From contig JADQBV010000076.1 in NCBI GenBank assembly GCA_016278415.1, positions 1-28,895 on the forward strand: 28,895 bases of DNA, written 5' to 3'. Made by a program: the position numbers and the translations under genes. The notes under the pieces were generated by a model, which saw only the letters and a program-made list of their open reading frames with translations, made no database searches and was not told the origin of the DNA. The DNA comes from Halanaerobiales bacterium. GTDB taxonomy: Bacteria; Bacillota_F; Halanaerobiia; Halanaerobiales; DTU029. Below, one piece after another: positions 16,575 through 25,528 of the stretch; position 1 is the first letter of the stretch, and the number at the start of each line of letters is the position of its first letter.

Positions 16575-16636
16575 TAAAGAATAAAATTTTTTTGCTCATA
16601 AAGAGTTTGCTTAAATTTTTCGGTGGAGGGATTTTT

Positions 16637-17746
16637 TTGATAGATAAAAACGAAGACTTATACTATATGAACAAAACCTTAGAACTGGCAAAAAAAGGGG
16701 AAGGATGTACAAGTCCTAACCCAATGGTTGGCGCAATTGTGGTTAAAGATGGTAAGATAATTGGTCAAGGATACCATCAATATTATGGTGGTCCTCATGC
16801 TGAAGTATATGCACTAGATCAGGCTGGAGAACAAGCTAAAGAGGCTACCATTTATGTAAGCCTGGAGCCCTGTAGTCATTATGGAAAAACCCCTCCTTGT
16901 TCCCTAAAAGTAATTAATTCAGGGGTGAAAAAGGCTGTTGTAGCAATGAAGGATCCAAATCCTTTAGTTGCTGGTAGAGGAATATTACAAATGAAGGAAG
17001 CCGGCATTGAGGTTGAGCTTGGTGTTTTAGAAGATGAAGCAAAAGATTTAAATGAGGTATTTATAGAATATATCAGCTCAGATATACCTTATATTTACTT
17101 AAAATCTGCTCAGACTTTAGATGGCTTTTTAGCTACCAGAAAAGGCGATTCAAAATGGATAACCAATGAAAAAGCACGCCTTTTTGGGCATAAACTAAGA
17201 CATAAGGTAGATGCTATATTAGTTGGGATAGGAACAATATTACAGGATGACCCTTCGCTTACAACACGTTTATCTAGTGATAAAGGAAAGGATAGCACAC
17301 GAATTATTCTCGATGCCCGCTTAGAAATACCCCTTGAAGCAAAGGTTATTAATCAAGAGTCAACTGCAAATACTATAATAGTAGTTGGAGAAGGCTGTGA
17401 TAAATCGAAAAAGCAGCTTCTTATTGAAAAGAAGCAAGTAGAAATTTTAACAATACCATTAAATAATGATGCTAGGATTCCACTGGATTTATTACTTAAA
17501 ATATTACATGATCGCTGTATTAGTAGTGTCTTAGTCGAAGGTGGAGGTAGAGTAAACTATTCATTTATACAAGCTGGACTTGTTAATAAGATATATTCCT
17601 TTATTGCTCCGAAAATTTTAGGAGGTAATGATGGTATTTCTGTATATACAGGAGAGGGGCCAGAATCTATGAAACAGGTTAAGGAATTAAGAGATGTTAA
17701 ATATCAGGTACTAGATGATAATATTCTCATGGTAGGTAAATTGTAG
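16637..17746 (+). CDS. ribD: Bifunctional riboflavin deaminase/reductase
   Basis: A 369-residue enzyme with two domains. The N-terminal deaminase converts diaminohydroxyphosphoribosylaminopyrimidine to its deaminated form and has the zinc site HAE (His54, Glu56) and Cys79/Cys88 in EPCSHYGKTPPC. The C-terminal reductase, from about 150, has YIYLKSAQTLDGFLATRKGDSKWI and VEGGGRVNYSF and reduces the ribosyl side chain using NADPH. The TTG at 16637 is chosen because GGAGGG lies 6 nt upstream and the protein then begins like B. subtilis RibG (about 361 residues). The longer frame back to 16592 covers the ribosome binding site. It is the first gene under the FMN riboswitch; 148 nt separate it from ribE. 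Confidence 0.93.
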   Translation: MIDKNEDLYYMNKTLELAKKGEGCTSPNPMVGAIVVKDGKIIGQGYHQYYGGPHAEVYALDQAGEQAKEATIYVSLEPCSHYGKTPPCSLKVINSGVKKAVVAMKDPNPLVAGRGILQMKEAGIEVELGVLEDEAKDLNEVFIEYISSDIPYIYLKSAQTLDGFLATRKGDSKWITNEKARLFGHKLRHKVDAILVGIGTILQDDPSLTTRLSSDKGKDSTRIILDARLEIPLEAKVINQESTANTIIVVGEGCDKSKKQLLIEKKQVEILTIPLNNDARIPLDLLLKILHDRCISSVLVEGGGRVNYSFIQAGLVNKIYSFIAPKILGGNDGISVYTGEGPESMKQVKELRDVKYQVLDDNILMVGKL

Positions 17747-17894
17747 TGTTATATACAGACTTAAGGAATTATCTAGTAATTAAAATATAATAGTAATTTA
17801 GAAGTTATTATTTGTGTGATGGGATAAGATAAAATTTGGGTATAGTATTAACCTAGTGCATAACTGATTTAACTGACATTTAGGAGGTGTATTT

Positions 17895-18548
17895 TTGTTT
17901 ACAGGAATTGTACAGGAAGTTGGTATTTTAAAGGAACGAAAAAATTCAGAAGACTGTTATCAATTAATGATTGAAGGCTCAAAGGTCTTAGAAGAGATTA
18001 GTAAAGGCGATAGTATAGCTGTTAATGGAGTTTGTTTAACAGTTGTTGCATATACAGATAAGATGTTTACTACAGATGTTATGCCTGAGACTTTAAGGGC
18101 AACTAACCTAAGTAAATTAAAGATAGGTTCAAGAGTAAATTTAGAACAGGCGGTTCGGGCAGATGGTTTTTTTGGTGGGCATCTTGTAACTGGTCATGTT
18201 GATGGGCCAGGGATAGTTAAAAAAATAAGGAAAGAAAAAAATGCCAGACTGGTAGAAATAGAGCTTGCAGAGGAATTAATAAACTATATGGTAGATAAAG
18301 GATCAGTGGCCTTGAATGGTGTAAGTCTTACTATAATGAATGTTTTTAGTAATTCATTAACTGTCTCTCTAATACCAGAAACCTGGAATTATACAAATCT
18401 AAATGATATAAAAGTTGGCGATGAAATAAATATAGAAACAGATTTGATAGGAAAGTATGTTTTTAAGATGTTAAACAATGATAGAGCTAAACAAAATAAT
18501 AAATCTAATATAAATAAGAATTTTCTATCAGAAAACGGCTTCTTATAG
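17895..18548 (+). CDS. ribE: Riboflavin synthase, alpha chain
   Basis: A 217-residue enzyme that dismutates two 6,7-dimethyl-8-ribityllumazine molecules to riboflavin. It begins with the invariant [10 protein letters not shown], which fixes the start at the TTG at 17895, preceded by AGGAGGTG (17882-17889). The internal duplication of lumazine-binding barrels is clear: [14 protein letters not shown] in the first and [13 protein letters not shown] in the second, with [11 protein letters not shown] between them and [12 protein letters not shown] matching the earlier [12 protein letters not shown]. The C-terminal tail of about 20 residues is polar and Asn/Lys-rich, with no motif. The gene is 13 nt upstream of ribBA. 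(In Bacillus the same gene is called ribE or ribB.). Confidence 0.95.
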   Translation: MFTGIVQEVGILKERKNSEDCYQLMIEGSKVLEEISKGDSIAVNGVCLTVVAYTDKMFTTDVMPETLRATNLSKLKIGSRVNLEQAVRADGFFGGHLVTGHVDGPGIVKKIRKEKNARLVEIELAEELINYMVDKGSVALNGVSLTIMNVFSNSLTVSLIPETWNYTNLNDIKVGDEINIETDLIGKYVFKMLNNDRAKQNNKSNINKNFLSENGFL

Positions 18549-18561
18549 GGGGAATATTAAA

Positions 18562-19770
18562 ATGAATAAAATTGAGGAAGCTTTACAGGATATTAAAGAA
18601 GGCAAGATGATTATAGTTGTCGATGATGAGGATAGGGAGAATGAAGGGGATTTAGTAATGGCTGCCGAAAAGACAGAGCAGCAGAGCATTAACTTTATGA
18701 TTAAAGAGGGTAAAGGATTGGTCTGTGTTCCTATGGAAGAAGGAAGATTAGAGGAATTAAATCTTCCGATGATGGTTGCTAATAATACTGAGGTACATGA
18801 AACTGCCTTCACAGTATCAGTAGATCACCAAGAGACTACTACGGGTATATCAGCTGCTGAAAGGGCATTAACAATACGAAAATTAATAGATGATGATAGT
18901 GTAGCTGAAGACTTTAATAGACCAGGTCATATATTTCCCTTAAGTGCTAAAAAAGGGGGAGTTTTAAGGAGAGCTGGTCATACAGAGGCTGCAGTTGATC
19001 TGGCTAGATTGGCAGGTCTTAAAGCTGCTGGTGTAATCTGTGAAATTATAAATGAAGATGGAACTATGGCTAGATTATCAGAGCTGGAAAGTTTTGCAAA
19101 AAAGCATGAGTTGAAGATTATAAGCATAAAAGACTTGATTGAATATAGGGAAAAGAAAGACAGACTTATTAAGAAAGCAGCAGAAGCAACATTACCTACC
19201 AAATTTGGAGATTTTAATATAAGGGTTTATACAACAATCATTGATAATAGAGAACATGTGGCTATTATTAAAGGTGACGTAGAGGGTAAAGAGGATGTTC
19301 TTGTACGTGTCCATTCTGAATGTCTAACAGGTGATATTTTTGGTTCTTTGCGCTGTGACTGTGGAGAGCAATTAGCTACAGCATTACAGATGATAGAAAA
19401 TGAAGGTGAAGGACTTGTTCTCTATATGCGTCAGGAGGGTAGGGGTATCGGGCTTGTTAACAAAATAAAGGCATATGATCTTCAGGATCAGGGTATGGAT
19501 ACTGTTGAAGCTAATGTTGCCCTTGGTTTCCCACCGGATTTACGGGACTATGGAATTGGAGCACAAATTTTAGCTGATCTAGGGTTAAGTTCTTTAAGGC
19601 TTATCACTAATAATCCTAAGAAAATAGTCGGTGTTGAGGGTTATGGACTTACTGTAAGTGAACGAGTCCCATTGGAAATAGATCCAAATGAAGAAAATGA
19701 GTTCTATCTAAAGGTAAAACAGGATAAGATGGGTCATATGCTAAATATACATCAGAAAAATGATTTTTAA
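18562..19770 (+). CDS. ribBA: Bifunctional DHBP synthase / GTP cyclohydrolase II
   Basis: A 402-residue fusion supplying both precursors of riboflavin. The N-terminal domain (about 1-200) makes 3,4-dihydroxy-2-butanone 4-phosphate from ribulose 5-phosphate and has [32 protein letters not shown] and [17 protein letters not shown]. The C-terminal domain (about 205-402) opens the GTP ring and has the zinc cysteines in [19 protein letters not shown], the RQEGRGIGL loop and [11 protein letters not shown]. All expected catalytic segments are intact, and the length equals that of other RibBA proteins. ATG start with TAGGGGGA upstream. It lies in the operon order ribD-ribE-ribBA-ribH typical of Bacillota. 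Confidence 0.96.
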   Translation: MNKIEEALQDIKEGKMIIVVDDEDRENEGDLVMAAEKTEQQSINFMIKEGKGLVCVPMEEGRLEELNLPMMVANNTEVHETAFTVSVDHQETTTGISAAERALTIRKLIDDDSVAEDFNRPGHIFPLSAKKGGVLRRAGHTEAAVDLARLAGLKAAGVICEIINEDGTMARLSELESFAKKHELKIISIKDLIEYREKKDRLIKKAAEATLPTKFGDFNIRVYTTIIDNREHVAIIKGDVEGKEDVLVRVHSECLTGDIFGSLRCDCGEQLATALQMIENEGEGLVLYMRQEGRGIGLVNKIKAYDLQDQGMDTVEANVALGFPPDLRDYGIGAQILADLGLSSLRLITNNPKKIVGVEGYGLTVSERVPLEIDPNEENEFYLKVKQDKMGHMLNIHQKNDF

Positions 19771-19914
19771 GAAAAACAAATAATAACTTAAGTAATTTCG
19801 AAGTTTGATTTAGGTAATAATAAAATCAGGTAATTATAATTCCAAAGATTAGGTAAATGTTGGAATGAAATAAACTTAAAATAAAAAAACATAGGATATT
19901 GAAGGGAGAATAAT

Positions 19915-20379
19915 ATGCAAAATATAATTGAAGGAAAATTAATAGGTCAAGATATTAAAGTAGGACTCGTAGTTGGTCGTTTTAATGAATTCATATCAGG
20001 AAAATTACTGGAAGGTGCTGTAGATGGTCTAAGAAGGCATGGTGTGTTGGAAGAGGATATTACTACAGCTTGGGTTCCTGGTTCTTTTGAAATACCATTA
20101 GTTGCTCAAAAAATGGCTAAGTCAGAAAAATATGACGGAATAATATGTTTAGGTGCAGTAATTAGAGGAGAAACACCACATTTTGATTATGTATCAGCTG
20201 AAGTTACTAAGGGAGTGGCCAAAGTAGGTCTTGATAGTGAAATACCTGTTATATTTGGAGTATTGACTACTGATACTATCGAACAGGCAATATCACGTGC
20301 AGGAACAAAAGCGGGTAATAAAGGTTTTGATGCAGCCATGACTTTAATTGAGATGGTTAATCTATTGAAAGAAATTTAA
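19915..20379 (+). CDS. ribH: 6,7-dimethyl-8-ribityllumazine synthase
   Basis: A 154-residue enzyme joining the dihydroxybutanone phosphate and the pyrimidine to form lumazine. Family motifs in order are [46 protein letters not shown] (with the catalytic histidine), [11 protein letters not shown] and the C-terminal [14 protein letters not shown]. Length is normal for the icosahedral-capsid-forming subunits. ATG with GAAGGGAGA upstream. It is 144 nt after ribBA; that gap holds an ATTCCAA...TTGGAAT inverted repeat but no evident terminator or promoter. It ends the riboflavin operon; no clear terminator follows. Confidence 0.96.
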   Translation: MQNIIEGKLIGQDIKVGLVVGRFNEFISGKLLEGAVDGLRRHGVLEEDITTAWVPGSFEIPLVAQKMAKSEKYDGIICLGAVIRGETPHFDYVSAEVTKGVAKVGLDSEIPVIFGVLTTDTIEQAISRAGTKAGNKGFDAAMTLIEMVNLLKEI

Positions 20380-20484
20380 AAAAATGATAACCTTTTATTC
20401 AAAAAGTTAAATATATTACAGTAAATTTCTTCTTCAGTATTAGATTAGTAAAAGAATATATTGCTGAATGATGTGATACTTCTA

Positions 20485-20523
20485 AAGTAGACATTCTAAT
20501 TAAGTAGAATAGAGTGTTTACTT
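20485..20523 (+). other. Hairpin directly before the ribosome binding site of a small ORF
   Basis: AAGTAGAC (20485-20492) pairs with GTTTACTT (20516-20523, one G-T) and ATTCTA (20493-20498) with TAGAAT (20505-20510), with a 5-nt bulge. It ends exactly where the GGAGG of the following small ORF begins (20524-20528), so folding could affect translation. Confidence 0.45.
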
Positions 20524-20537
20524 GGAGGTATTTTTTT

Positions 20538-20663
20538 ATGTTTAGAAGAATTGTAACAAGTTACTACATTAAAAAATTAAAAAGATTCTATATACAATAC
20601 AAAATAGTATATTGTATAGTGATTTTACTTGTAAAAATTATTTCTATAGGTTATAATTATTAA
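20538..20663 (+). CDS. Possible 41-residue basic/hydrophobic peptide
   Basis: A short frame in the 353-nt gap after ribH: ATG at 20538, TAA at 20661, with GGAGG 9 nt upstream, a spacing as good as that of neighbouring genes. The product starts with a strongly basic segment (MFRRIVTSYYIKKLKRFYIQ) and ends with a hydrophobic one (YCIVILLVKIISIGY), which could be a small membrane peptide or cell-surface-active peptide. Codon usage is simply AT-rich, so chance is possible. I do not recognise it. Type I toxin peptides have this size and polarity, but no antisense RNA evidence is available here. The remainder of the gap, 20380-20484 and 20664-20732, shows nothing further. Confidence 0.35.
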   Translation: MFRRIVTSYYIKKLKRFYIQYKIVYCIVILLVKIISIGYNY

Positions 20664-20732
20664 TATATGGTATTACGTGTCAGAAAAAAAGTAATCTTTA
20701 AACAACTATTATTCTAATGGGGAGAGAAGCAA

Positions 20733-21834
20733 ATGAATAGCCAGGTGAGTTCTGTTATATTGAAGGAATTTATGGAGAACAGACTGGATTATTTTCTGGA
20801 ATATTTACAACAGTCTATAATATTTATAAACAATGATGGAAAGATTGTAAAGTTTAATCAGAATGCTAAAAAATTTTATCTTTCTCAAGGTTTGGAATTA
20901 AATAGAGGCCTATATCATTATAATTGTTCTTTAAACAAAGAGATAGATAAAGCTATTGATAATGTTATAAGCAATGGACTTGAGCAACTCGGGCAACATT
21001 CAGTGTTTGAAACAGATAATAGTAGAAATTATATCAAATGGGACTTGATTCCTTTAAAAGATAAGAAGGACGAAATTAGGGGAGCGATTATGCTCTTTGA
21101 TGATATAAGTGAGATGAAAAAGTTGAAACTTCAAATCCAGGAACAAGAGCGTAAAGTAATTGCTGGTAATCTAGCAGCTGGTTTTGCTCATGAAATAAGA
21201 AACCCGTTATCTGTTGCCGGAGGGGCAATTCAATTATTGGAAATGGTTGATGACAGCGAAAGGCAAAAGAAATTAATTCATAAATTACGGGGAGAAATGG
21301 ATAGTATAAATCAGATTCTCACTGATTTTTTAGATATTGCCAAACCTCATAAGAAGAGAGAGTTAAAACCTATAAGATTGCCTAAAATTATTGAAGAAAT
21401 TAGATTTTTAATAAAAAGCGATGCTAATTTTAACAATATTAAACTAATAATACATAATAGTTCTGATGATTTTCCACTAATTAAAGGAGATAGTACTCAT
21501 TTAAAACAGGTATTTCTAAATATTATGAAAAATGCCATTGAAGCAATGGAAGATGGAGGTAAGTTAGAAATATCATATTATAATACAGATAATTGTATAG
21601 GTGCAGTTTTTAAAGATTATGGGTCCTGGAATTCCGAAAGAAAATCTTTCGCAAATATTTGATTCTTTCTTTACTACGAAAGCTGAAGGCACAGGTTTAG
21701 GATTATATGTTAGCTCTGAGTTAATAAAAGATATGGGAGGAGAATTAGAGATTGAAAGTGTATTTGGAAAGGGCACTGCTGTACGGGTGGTATTCCCTAT
21801 CTGTAAATTACCTAAAAATGATAAAGGTAAGTAA
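20733..21834 (+). pseudogene. NtrB-like histidine kinase interrupted by a +1 frameshift
   Basis: A cytoplasmic PAS-histidine kinase, about 366 residues if repaired. A PAS domain (about 15-130, with SIIFINNDGKIVKFNQNAKKF) is followed by HisKA with GFAHEIRNPLS (His153) and an ATPase domain with N-box MKNAIEAMEDGG (Asn267). At the first glycine box the frame breaks: it reads KDYGSWNSE and stops at 21662, whereas the +1 frame reads MGPGIPKENL, FDSFFTTKAEGTGLGL and continues to 21834. Removing one G from the GGG at 21621-21623 restores KDYGPGIP exactly. Everything downstream is intact, so the lesion is recent, a sequencing error, or a programmed shift. A receiver-only protein follows 115 nt later and is the likely partner. 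There is no membrane segment, so the signal is internal. Confidence 0.85.
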
Positions 21835-21949
21835 TAAAAGAAATTAAACTAACTAATGCTTGCAAAAAATATTGACTAGGATCTGATACAGGGAATTTTT
21901 TGAAGAGTTTAAATATTTTTTATATATTCACTTAATGAAAGGAGATATG

Positions 21950-22333
21950 ATGAGTAAAATTGATGTGGTTGTAATTGACGATGATGATGGAATACTTTGG
22001 TTAGTAAAAGAAATTTTGTCAGAAAAATACTCCTGTAAAACATTTCAGTCTGCTTTTATTGGTCTTCAATGTATTGAAGAAAACCAGTCTCCCTTAGCTA
22101 TAATAGATTTAAAATTAGGAACTAGCATGAATGGTCTTGATGTTGCCAGAAGAATTCACGAAAAATGTAGCGAGACTTATATTCTTTTTCTGACTGGCTA
22201 TAGTCAGATTGTTATGGAAAATTTAGACGAAAATCTTCCAGTAATTAAAGTCATTGAAAAGCCCTTTGATATAAATAATTTTTTATATACAATAAGTGGG
22301 TTTTTTGGAGGGAATATGAGAAAAAGTATTTAG
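21950..22333 (+). CDS. Single-domain response regulator (receiver only)
   Basis: A 127-residue CheY-like receiver with no output domain. The ATG at 21950 follows AAAGGAG (21938-21944) by 5 nt; upstream in-frame ATGs at 21935 and 21947 are too close to or before that site. Signature residues are present: acidic triad VVVIDDDDG, phosphoacceptor Asp53 in IIDLKLG, Thr in LFLTGYS and Lys104 in IEKPF. It is the probable phosphorylation partner of the frameshifted kinase just upstream. Without a DNA-binding domain it must act by protein contact. Its C-terminus abuts the convergent XRE gene with only 2 nt between stops. Confidence 0.88.
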   Translation: MSKIDVVVIDDDDGILWLVKEILSEKYSCKTFQSAFIGLQCIEENQSPLAIIDLKLGTSMNGLDVARRIHEKCSETYILFLTGYSQIVMENLDENLPVIKVIEKPFDINNFLYTISGFFGGNMRKSI

Positions 22334-22335
22334 AT

Positions 22336-22569
22336 TTAGGATATTTCATCACTATCAAATTCACTGATTAAATATAATAAGAAATCTTTAAGAGGTATGT
22401 CTAGACCATTTGCAATTTTATATAGTGTATTTATTGTAGGTGATCTTTTATCTTGCTCCAAATGGCTGATAAAAGGTTGGGATAAGTCAGATTTTAAAGC
22501 AAGCTCCTGTTGTGATATATTCTTCCCTTTTCTAATCTCCATTATTTTTTTTCCAATATTATTTAGCAT
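22336..22569 (-). CDS. Small XRE-family DNA-binding regulator
   Basis: A 77-residue protein that is almost entirely one helix-turn-helix of the lambda-repressor/XRE class: IGKKIMEIRKGKNISQQELA, LKSDLSQPFISHLEQDKR, TINTLYKIANGLDIPLKDFL. The minus-strand ATG at 22569 has AGGGGTG 8 nt upstream. There is no additional domain, as in Cro-like or SinR-core proteins. It is divergent from a second XRE gene of similar sequence, with a long inverted repeat between them. The forward frame over the same DNA (22397-22681) is a shadow. The targets are unknown; autoregulation is likely from the arrangement. Confidence 0.85.
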   Translation of the reverse strand: MLNNIGKKIMEIRKGKNISQQELALKSDLSQPFISHLEQDKRSPTINTLYKIANGLDIPLKDFLLYLISEFDSDEIS

Positions 22570-22612
22570 AATTTACACCCCTCGCGACAAATTAATTATA
22601 ACTTATAGAAAT

Positions 22613-22674
22613 AAAAAGTCAAGTAAAATAACTATTGTTGTTAAAAAAACAGCAATACTGTCACTTTTACTTGA
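22613..22674. promoter_or_regulatory. Long inverted repeat between divergent XRE genes
   Basis: Left arm 22619-22642 and right arm 22648-22674 are inverted copies: TCAAGTAAAA at the outer end is exact (10 bp), and TATTGTTGTT matches TATTGCTGTT inward, with a 3-nt insertion in the right arm. The centre is five A residues. Read on the minus strand the hairpin is followed one base later by TTTTT (22617-22613), so it could also act as a terminator or attenuator 45 nt before the minus-strand XRE start. Confidence 0.6.
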
Positions 22675-22730
22675 AATTTAAAAGATTTTATATTAATATA
22701 TAACTATAGTAATAAGGAGGGGAGCTACAA

Positions 22731-23072
22731 GTGGATATTGGAAAAAAAATAAAACATTTAAGGGAATCTAAAAACATAAGTCAAACTAAGTTAGCTAAAG
22801 ACTCTAGATTGAGTCAGGCTTTTATTAGCTCTATTGAAAATGACCATAAGAGGATTTCTTTAAATGCCCTTGAAAAAATATGTAATGCTTTAAAAATAGA
22901 AATAGTTGATTTTTTTATTGGAGATAAAAAAACATTATATTTAAATGATGACATGAAAGATAGCAATCCTGAATTATTTAATTTAATGAAAGAATTGGAG
23001 AAATCTAGCCCTAGTGTAATCAAAAAGTTACAAGAGCTCTTAAAGGAAATTAATAGGGATCAAAAAAAGTAG
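22731..23072 (+). CDS. XRE-family DNA-binding regulator with C-terminal extension
   Basis: A 113-residue protein. GTG start at 22731 with a strong AAGGAGGGG (22714-22722). The N-terminal 65 residues form an XRE helix-turn-helix (IGKKIKHLRESKNISQTKLA, DSRLSQAFISSIENDHK, SLNALEKICNALKIEIVDFF), clearly similar to the divergent 77-residue regulator. A charged helical tail of about 45 residues (ELFNLMKELEKSSPSVIKKL) may serve for dimerisation or partner binding, as in SinR. No membrane or enzymatic domain. The two regulators may compete for the inverted repeat between them. The effector and regulon are unknown. Confidence 0.87.
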   Translation: MDIGKKIKHLRESKNISQTKLAKDSRLSQAFISSIENDHKRISLNALEKICNALKIEIVDFFIGDKKTLYLNDDMKDSNPELFNLMKELEKSSPSVIKKLQELLKEINRDQKK

Positions 23073-23146
23073 TAAGTCATATTAAAGATTAATTGTTCCA
23101 TAGATTTGACTTATTACTTCTATTACCATATACTAATAAACGATTA

Positions 23147-23190
23147 GGTTTAGACGATTAATTAAAAATAATCATCTAGGCCATTTTTTT
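23147..23190 (+). terminator. Rho-independent terminator after the XRE gene
   Basis: GGTTTAGACGATTA (23147-23160) pairs with TAATCATCTAGGCC (23169-23182) with one mismatch and two wobbles, then one A and seven T residues. It separates the regulator from the glycine betaine operon. The following 197 nt up to 23387 is AT-rich; no clear promoter was identified. Confidence 0.88.
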
Positions 23191-23387
23191 ATGAATACAT
23201 ATATTTTAGAATAATCATTTTACATAGTTAATATAATCATAAAAAAACCTTGGAGACTTTCTTTCTATAAATTTTTAAAAAATACATAAGAATTATGATT
23301 TTAGAAGAATAAATATTAATTATTTTAATTCATGGACACAATACTATACATAAATAGGGCAGTGGTAAATTGCAAGGGGGAAAATCT

Positions 23388-24584
23388 ATGGTTAAAATTA
23401 AAGTAAATAATCTTTTCAAAGTCTATGGAAGAAGACCTAGGAAGGTCTTTCCTTTATTAGAAGAAGGATTAGATAAAGATGATATACTACAAAAGACTGG
23501 TAATACACTAGGCATTAATAATGCTAATTTCGAGGTTCATGAGGGTGAAATATTTGTTTTGATGGGTTTATCAGGAAGTGGTAAATCTACTTTGCTTAGA
23601 TGTATTAATCGTCTAGTCAAGCCAACAAAAGGGCAAGTTTTGATTGATGGTGTAGATATAACCAAAGTAAACTCGGAAGAATTACAGGAAATACGAAGGA
23701 AAAAGTTAGGTATGGTTTTTCAGCACTTTGCACTTTTCCCTCATCGATCTATTTTGGAAAATGTTGAATATGGCTTAGAGGTTCAAGGTGTTGCAAAAGA
23801 AGAAAGGGAAAAGATTGCATTGGAAGCTTTGAAACAAGTAGGCTTGGGAGAATGGGGTTCCTCTAAACCCGAAAATTTAAGTGGGGGAATGCAGCAGAGG
23901 GTTGGATTGGCCAGGGCATTAGCTATTGACCCTGATATCTTATTAATGGATGAACCCTTTAGCGCCTTAGATCCATTGATTAAGAGAGAAATGCAAAATG
24001 AGCTGCTTGATTTACAGTCTCGTCTCCATAAGACTATAGTTTTCATAACACATGATCTTGATGAAGCCTTAAGAATAGGAGACCGGATTGCAATACTTAA
24101 CAATGAGGGTAAGATTATTCAAATTGGAGAGCCTGAAGATATATTATCAAATCCTGCTGATGAATATGTTAGTGATTTTGTTAGAGATGTAAATAAGATT
24201 AAAGTATTAAAGGCTAAAGATGTTATGTTTAGACCGGATGCCCTAATACATATAAAAGATGGTCCTAATATGGCTCTTAAGATTATGGAAGATGAAGGGT
24301 TTTCTAGTATATATGTAGTTGATAATAATAAAAAGGTTATAGGGATATTGGATGCAGAAGCTGCAATGGATGCCAAAAAGAAGAAGAAAAAAGATATTCG
24401 ACCATATTTACATAAAGAATATCCATCTGCAGAGTCTGATACACCATTAACAAAACTCTTACCTATAGCTTCTAATACTGATTACCCAATAGCCGTTAAA
24501 GACAGTGAAGAAAGATTAGTTGGGATTATTGTCAGGGTCTCTGTATTATCTGCCTTAACAAGAGGAAGTGATGAGGATGTTTAA
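23388..24584 (+). CDS. opuAA: Glycine betaine/proline ABC transporter, ATP-binding protein with CBS domains
   Basis: A 398-residue ATPase of the ProV/OpuAA class. The ATG at 23388 has AAGGGGG 7 nt upstream; the TTG at 23370 precedes that site and is rejected. The family's N-terminal extension KVYGRRPRKVFPLLEEGLDKDDILQKTG is present, followed by Walker A GLSGSGKST, Q-loop VFQHFALFPH, signature LSGGMQQRVGLARAL, Walker B ILLMDEPFSALDPL and the switch histidine in FITHDLDEA. Two CBS domains follow (about 275-395: KAKDVMFRPDALIH, FSSIYVVDNNKKVIGIL, YPIAVKDSEERLVGII), which in OpuA sense ionic strength. It overlaps the permease gene. Import of compatible solutes fits a salt-stressed or halophilic cell. 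Confidence 0.95.
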   Translation: MVKIKVNNLFKVYGRRPRKVFPLLEEGLDKDDILQKTGNTLGINNANFEVHEGEIFVLMGLSGSGKSTLLRCINRLVKPTKGQVLIDGVDITKVNSEELQEIRRKKLGMVFQHFALFPHRSILENVEYGLEVQGVAKEEREKIALEALKQVGLGEWGSSKPENLSGGMQQRVGLARALAIDPDILLMDEPFSALDPLIKREMQNELLDLQSRLHKTIVFITHDLDEALRIGDRIAILNNEGKIIQIGEPEDILSNPADEYVSDFVRDVNKIKVLKAKDVMFRPDALIHIKDGPNMALKIMEDEGFSSIYVVDNNKKVIGILDAEAAMDAKKKKKKDIRPYLHKEYPSAESDTPLTKLLPIASNTDYPIAVKDSEERLVGIIVRVSVLSALTRGSDEDV

Positions 24585-25392
24585 TGTTCCAGTTGGTGAA
24601 GTATTTGAAGGTCTTGTAAATTGGTTACAATTATATGCTTCAGGATTATTTGATCTTATATCAGTTTCTATAGAGTTTATAGTTTCAAACATTCAACAGG
24701 GGTTGTTATTTATACCAGTACTATTCCTTATAGCTTTGGTATCTGCTTTAGCATATTATTTAAGCAGCAGAGGTGTAGCTATTTTTACACTTCTAGGAAT
24801 GCTTTTAATCTATAGTATGGGCATGTGGGAAGCGACTATCCAGACATTGGCAATGATATTAACCGCTGGTGTTGTTGCTTTAGGTGTAGGAATACCAATA
24901 GGTATATTAGCAGCAAAAAATGAAGTAGTTAATAGTATTTTTAGACCTATTCTTGATTTTATGCAGACAATGCCCCCATTTGTTTATTTAATTCCTGCTG
25001 TTATATTTTTTGGAATGGGTAAGGTTCCAGGGGTAATAGCCACCGTTATCTTCTCTATGCCGCCAGCAATTCGTTTAACTGACTTAGGAATAAGACAGGT
25101 AGACGAAGAGGTTGTAGAGGCAGCTAATGCCTTTGGTTCCACACCATGTCAAACATTATATAAGGTACAATTCCCTTTGGCAATTCCGACTATTATGGCC
25201 GGAGTAAACCAAACTATTATGTTAGCCTTGTCAATGGTAGTAATTGCTTCAATGATTGGTGGGGGTGGTCTGGGTAGTGTAGTTTTAAGGGGTATTACAC
25301 AACTGGAAATCGGTTTAGGTTTTGAAGGTGGGGTTGCTGTTGTAATTCTAGCAATAATACTCGATCGTCTTACCCAGAGTTTAAAAGACTAA
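24577..25392 (+). CDS. opuAB: Glycine betaine/proline ABC transporter, permease
   Basis: A permease of about 271 residues of the ProW/OpuAB class. The gene overlaps the end of the ATPase gene by 8 nt, showing coupled translation; ATG 24577 is my choice, but ATG 24571 is almost as good (AGAGGA at 24561-24566). Hydrophobic segments alternate with short loops, and the binding-protein-dependent transport EAA loop reads EAANAFGSTPCQTLYKVQFPLAIPTIMAGVNQ. The ProW-specific run LDFMQTMPPFVYLIPAVIFF and IGGGGLGSVVLRGI are also present. It forms the membrane channel for betaine with OpuAA and OpuAC. The substrate could include carnitine or proline betaine; this cannot be decided from sequence. Confidence 0.94.
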   Translation: MFNVPVGEVFEGLVNWLQLYASGLFDLISVSIEFIVSNIQQGLLFIPVLFLIALVSALAYYLSSRGVAIFTLLGMLLIYSMGMWEATIQTLAMILTAGVVALGVGIPIGILAAKNEVVNSIFRPILDFMQTMPPFVYLIPAVIFFGMGKVPGVIATVIFSMPPAIRLTDLGIRQVDEEVVEAANAFGSTPCQTLYKVQFPLAIPTIMAGVNQTIMLALSMVVIASMIGGGGLGSVVLRGITQLEIGLGFEGGVAVVILAIILDRLTQSLKD

Positions 25393-25528
25393 GTAGGTCG
25401 TAGAAAATATGTAATATTGTACAAAGATTATCTAATGAGTCCATAGTAAAAATATAAAGAATGTATCAAAGATTAAGATTTAATGAGCAGGTTTAGTGAT
25501 TATTTTTTAAAAATATAGGAGGGTTAAT

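Noticed and set aside
22397..22681. 94-residue forward frame overlapping the XRE gene
   Set aside because: It is antisense to a clear helix-turn-helix gene with a good ribosome binding site, has none itself, and its translation shows no motif.
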